DNA of 64,000 nucleotides. Source: Listeria immobilis. GTDB lineage: Bacteria; Bacillota; Bacilli; Lactobacillales; Listeriaceae. The notes under the pieces were generated by a model that was not told the origin of the DNA, made no database searches, and saw nothing but the letters and a program-made list of their open reading frames with translations. The position numbers and the translations under genes are program-made. Below are positions 62,328 through 64,000 of this stretch, in pieces. Within the stretch, counting starts at the first letter, position 1. The number at the start of each line of letters is the position of its first letter. The stretch lies in contig NZ_JAASTZ010000016.1 in NCBI RefSeq assembly GCF_014322765.1, forward strand, positions 1 through 64,000. The letters are read 5' to 3'.

Positions 62328-62457
62328 AAGATTTCCTCCTAATTTTGCGTATAGTTTTATTATACGGAAGTTAAGTTCTGAGGGAAAGAATCTTGTTCTA
62401 TTCAGATAATTCATTTTTGTGATAAAATAAACAAAACAGGTATAAAGAGGTGTGCGT

Positions 62458-63231
62458 ATGGATAGCAAAAAAATAGATTATTTAGCACGTTTATGGATTA
62501 TGGAAGCAGCGGCGAAAATTAAGCAGTCGTTTAAAGAAACATTAGATATTGATACTAAGTCTGGCAGAAATGACCTTGTAACAAATATGGACAAAGACAC
62601 AGAAGCATTTTTTGTTCAACAAATCAAAGAAAATTTTCCAGAGCATCGGTTATTTGGTGAAGAGGGAATGGCAGATTCAGTAACCGATTTAACAGGTGTT
62701 GTTTGGATTCTTGACCCAATTGATGGCACACTTAATTTTGTTGAGCAACAAAGGGATTTCGCGATTTCGCTTGCTGTTTATGAAGATGGTGCTGGAAAGC
62801 TTGCTTATATTTATGATGTTGTGCGAGACGAACTCTATTTTGCGGAAAGAGGAAAAGGCGCAACAGTCAATGGCAAAACAATTCCGAAAATCAATCCAGA
62901 TATAGAACTTCAAGATGCGCTGTTAATTGCAAATTTAAGTGTTACGAGAAAATTCCCAACAATGTGGGAGGCTGTGAAAGTTTCACGTGGCTTACGACTT
63001 CACGGTGCAGCTTCACTTGAATATATGGATGTCGCAACTGGACGAGCAGGAGCATATCTTTCTGCAAATTTAGAACCTTGGGATATTGCAGCGGGAAAAA
63101 TTATTGTGGAGGAACTAGGCGGAATTGTAACTAGAATAAATGGCGAAAAAATGAATCTCTTAGAAAAAGGTACTTCAATCGTTGCGGCACCTAAAATTCA
63201 TCAAACGCTATTAAATAACTACCTGCCTTAA
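62458..63231 (+). CDS. Inositol monophosphatase family protein
   Basis: A 257-residue phosphatase of the IMPase/FIG superfamily. Metal-binding motifs: GEEG (residues about 66-69 in LFGEEGMADS), WILDPIDGTLNFVEQ (about 82-95) and EPWDIAAGKIIVEELGG near 200. It could hydrolyse inositol phosphate, NADP or fructose-1,6-bisphosphate-like substrates; B. subtilis YktC is the nearest contextual match. GTG 62452 is in frame, but ATG 62458 has better spacing to AGAGGTG. An extended -10 (TGATAAAAT) lies about 40 bases upstream. Confidence 0.9.
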   Translation: MDSKKIDYLARLWIMEAAAKIKQSFKETLDIDTKSGRNDLVTNMDKDTEAFFVQQIKENFPEHRLFGEEGMADSVTDLTGVVWILDPIDGTLNFVEQQRDFAISLAVYEDGAGKLAYIYDVVRDELYFAERGKGATVNGKTIPKINPDIELQDALLIANLSVTRKFPTMWEAVKVSRGLRLHGAASLEYMDVATGRAGAYLSANLEPWDIAAGKIIVEELGGIVTRINGEKMNLLEKGTSIVAAPKIHQTLLNNYLP

Positions 63232-63297
63232 AGAAAGCGCTCAACATAAAAAAACGGCTTTTCAGAAAATAAAAATCGTGCCAAATCCGCCTAGCTA

Positions 63298-63306
63298 TGC
63301 TATAAT
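63298..63306 (+). promoter_or_regulatory. Extended -10 promoter of typA
   Basis: TGCTATAAT (TATAAT at 63301-63306) gives a transcript starting near 63313 with a leader of about 110 bases. Confidence 0.7.
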
Positions 63307-63339
63307 AGGTAAGTTGATTTAAACGAGACGATAGCGACG

Positions 63340-63372
63340 GAGGAAAATAAATCTATTTTCCTCTTTCTTTTG
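63340..63372 (+). promoter_or_regulatory. Terminator-like hairpin in the typA leader
   Basis: GAGGAAAATA (63340-63349), loop AATC, TATTTTCCTC (63354-63363), followed by TTTCTTTT. The perfect 10-base stem and U-rich tail resemble an intrinsic terminator placed between the promoter and the typA RBS, so it could be an attenuator. An AGAGG-like sequence within the stem's left arm would pair with the right arm. Confidence 0.6.
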
Positions 63373-63422
63373 GCTAATCTTCACGATAAATGTTTGGATT
63401 TTTAATTTAGGAGGAAACAAGA

Positions 63423-64000
63423 TTGAATTTAAGAAATGATATTCGTAATGTAGCAATTATTGCCCACGTTGACCATGGTAAAACGACACTCGTAGACCAA
63501 TTATTACGCCAGTCAGGTACATTCCGCGACAATGAAACAGTTGCTGAACGTGCGATGGACAACAATGATTTAGAAAGAGAACGCGGTATTACTATTTTAG
63601 CAAAAAATACAGCGATTAAGTATGAAGATACACGTGTAAACATCATGGATACACCTGGACACGCCGATTTCGGTGGAGAAGTAGAACGTATCATGAAAAT
63701 GGTAGATGGTGTTCTTTTAGTAGTAGACGCATATGAAGGTACAATGCCTCAAACACGTTTTGTACTAAAAAAAGCATTAGAACAAAACTTAACACCAATT
63801 GTCGTAGTTAATAAAATTGACCGTGATTTTGCTCGCCCAGAAGAAGTAGTAGATGAAGTATTAGAACTTTTCATCGAACTAGGAGCAAATGATGATCAAT
63901 TAGAATTCCCAGTTGTTTATGCATCTGCAATCAACGGAACTTCAAGCTATGATTCCGACCCTGCAGAACAAAAAGAAACAATGAAACCACTTTTAGACAC
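63423..64000 (+). CDS. typA: Ribosome-associated GTPase TypA/BipA (5' part)
   Basis: The gene starts at a TTG at 63423 after AGGAGGAA and is cut by the window end; 192 residues are visible. G1 is [14 protein letters not shown], the switch region contains [12 protein letters not shown]3 is [15 protein letters not shown] and G4 [12 protein letters not shown]. This is the N-terminal GTPase domain of TypA/BipA, a translational GTPase that binds ribosomes and aids 50S assembly and growth in cold or stress. The full protein would be about 610 residues. Confidence 0.95.
   Translation, partial: MNLRNDIRNVAIIAHVDHGKTTLVDQLLRQSGTFRDNETVAERAMDNNDLERERGITILAKNTAIKYEDTRVNIMDTPGHADFGGEVERIMKMVDGVLLVVDAYEGTMPQTRFVLKKALEQNLTPIVVVNKIDRDFARPEEVVDEVLELFIELGANDDQLEFPVVYASAINGTSSYDSDPAEQKETMKPLLD

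Overview
The window is low-GC Firmicute DNA whose gene content and order match a Listeria chromosome of the L. monocytogenes / L. innocua group. Supporting this are ptsHI, the glycine betaine transporter gbuABC, liaFSR next to ktrC, rnjA with rpoY, the pdhABCD cluster and typA, together with low-GC Gram-positive ribosome binding sites and frequent TTG/GTG starts. This assignment rests on recognising genes and synteny, not on a database search. Most of the window is ordinary core chromosome with clean operons and intrinsic terminators.

Layout. 1-344: right end of an IS3/IS150-type insertion sequence whose transposase carries an in-frame stop. 370-3711: CPBP membrane protease, a CruF-like carotenoid membrane protein convergent with a CrtN-like desaturase, and a YkvS-like small protein. 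4080-6064: ptsHI, the general PTS proteins. 6174-9343: YdcF-like membrane protein, 3-hydroxyisobutyrate dehydrogenase-like oxidoreductase and the aminotransferase patA. 9468-9784: a small gene of unknown function behind an almost perfect Fur box. 10091-13790: ykuJ, cbpB (CBS protein), ccpC, dapH, dapL; with patA the last two form the acetylated branch of diaminopimelate/lysine synthesis. 13835-17990: mscS channel and gbuABC, both concerned with osmotic balance. 18105-25499: a lone EIIA(Glc), cutC, cvfB, liaFSR envelope-stress sensing, ktrC potassium gating, and a pair of FUSC-like membrane proteins. 25542-28499: LytR-CpsA-Psr protein, RNase J1 and RNA polymerase epsilon.

31116-38904 is the most interesting part: a LacI-controlled operon encoding a sugar isomerase, a split transketolase, an FGGY kinase, a beta-glucoside-type PTS permease and a DUF4038 (GH140-like) glycosidase. 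Together these fit import of an apiose-containing glycoside, hydrolysis, and conversion of apiose through apulose and apulose 4-phosphate to central metabolites. This substrate is an inference that can be tested; the operon structure is seen directly.

39891-48179: a nearly complete molybdenum cofactor island (mobA, modCBA, moeA, mobB, moaEDCA, moaB, moeB). 48237-49846: peptide deformylase flanked by gene relics and a long, palindrome-bearing pdhA upstream region. 49847-55090: pyruvate dehydrogenase pdhABCD, with two hairpins between pdhB and pdhC. 55252-57470: small membrane protein, a lactate dehydrogenase-like protein lacking key catalytic residues, a UPF0223 protein and a DsbA-like thiol protein. 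57855-60498: an HTH-TPR (RRNPP-like) regulator followed by two membrane proteins built from a shared unrecognised domain; this looks like an accessory insertion. 60566-64000: CorA magnesium transporter preceded by an unannotated 35-codon ORF ending in a hairpin, a UPF0637 protein, an inositol monophosphatase family protein and the start of typA behind a terminator-like leader hairpin.

No rRNA, tRNA or CRISPR array was seen.
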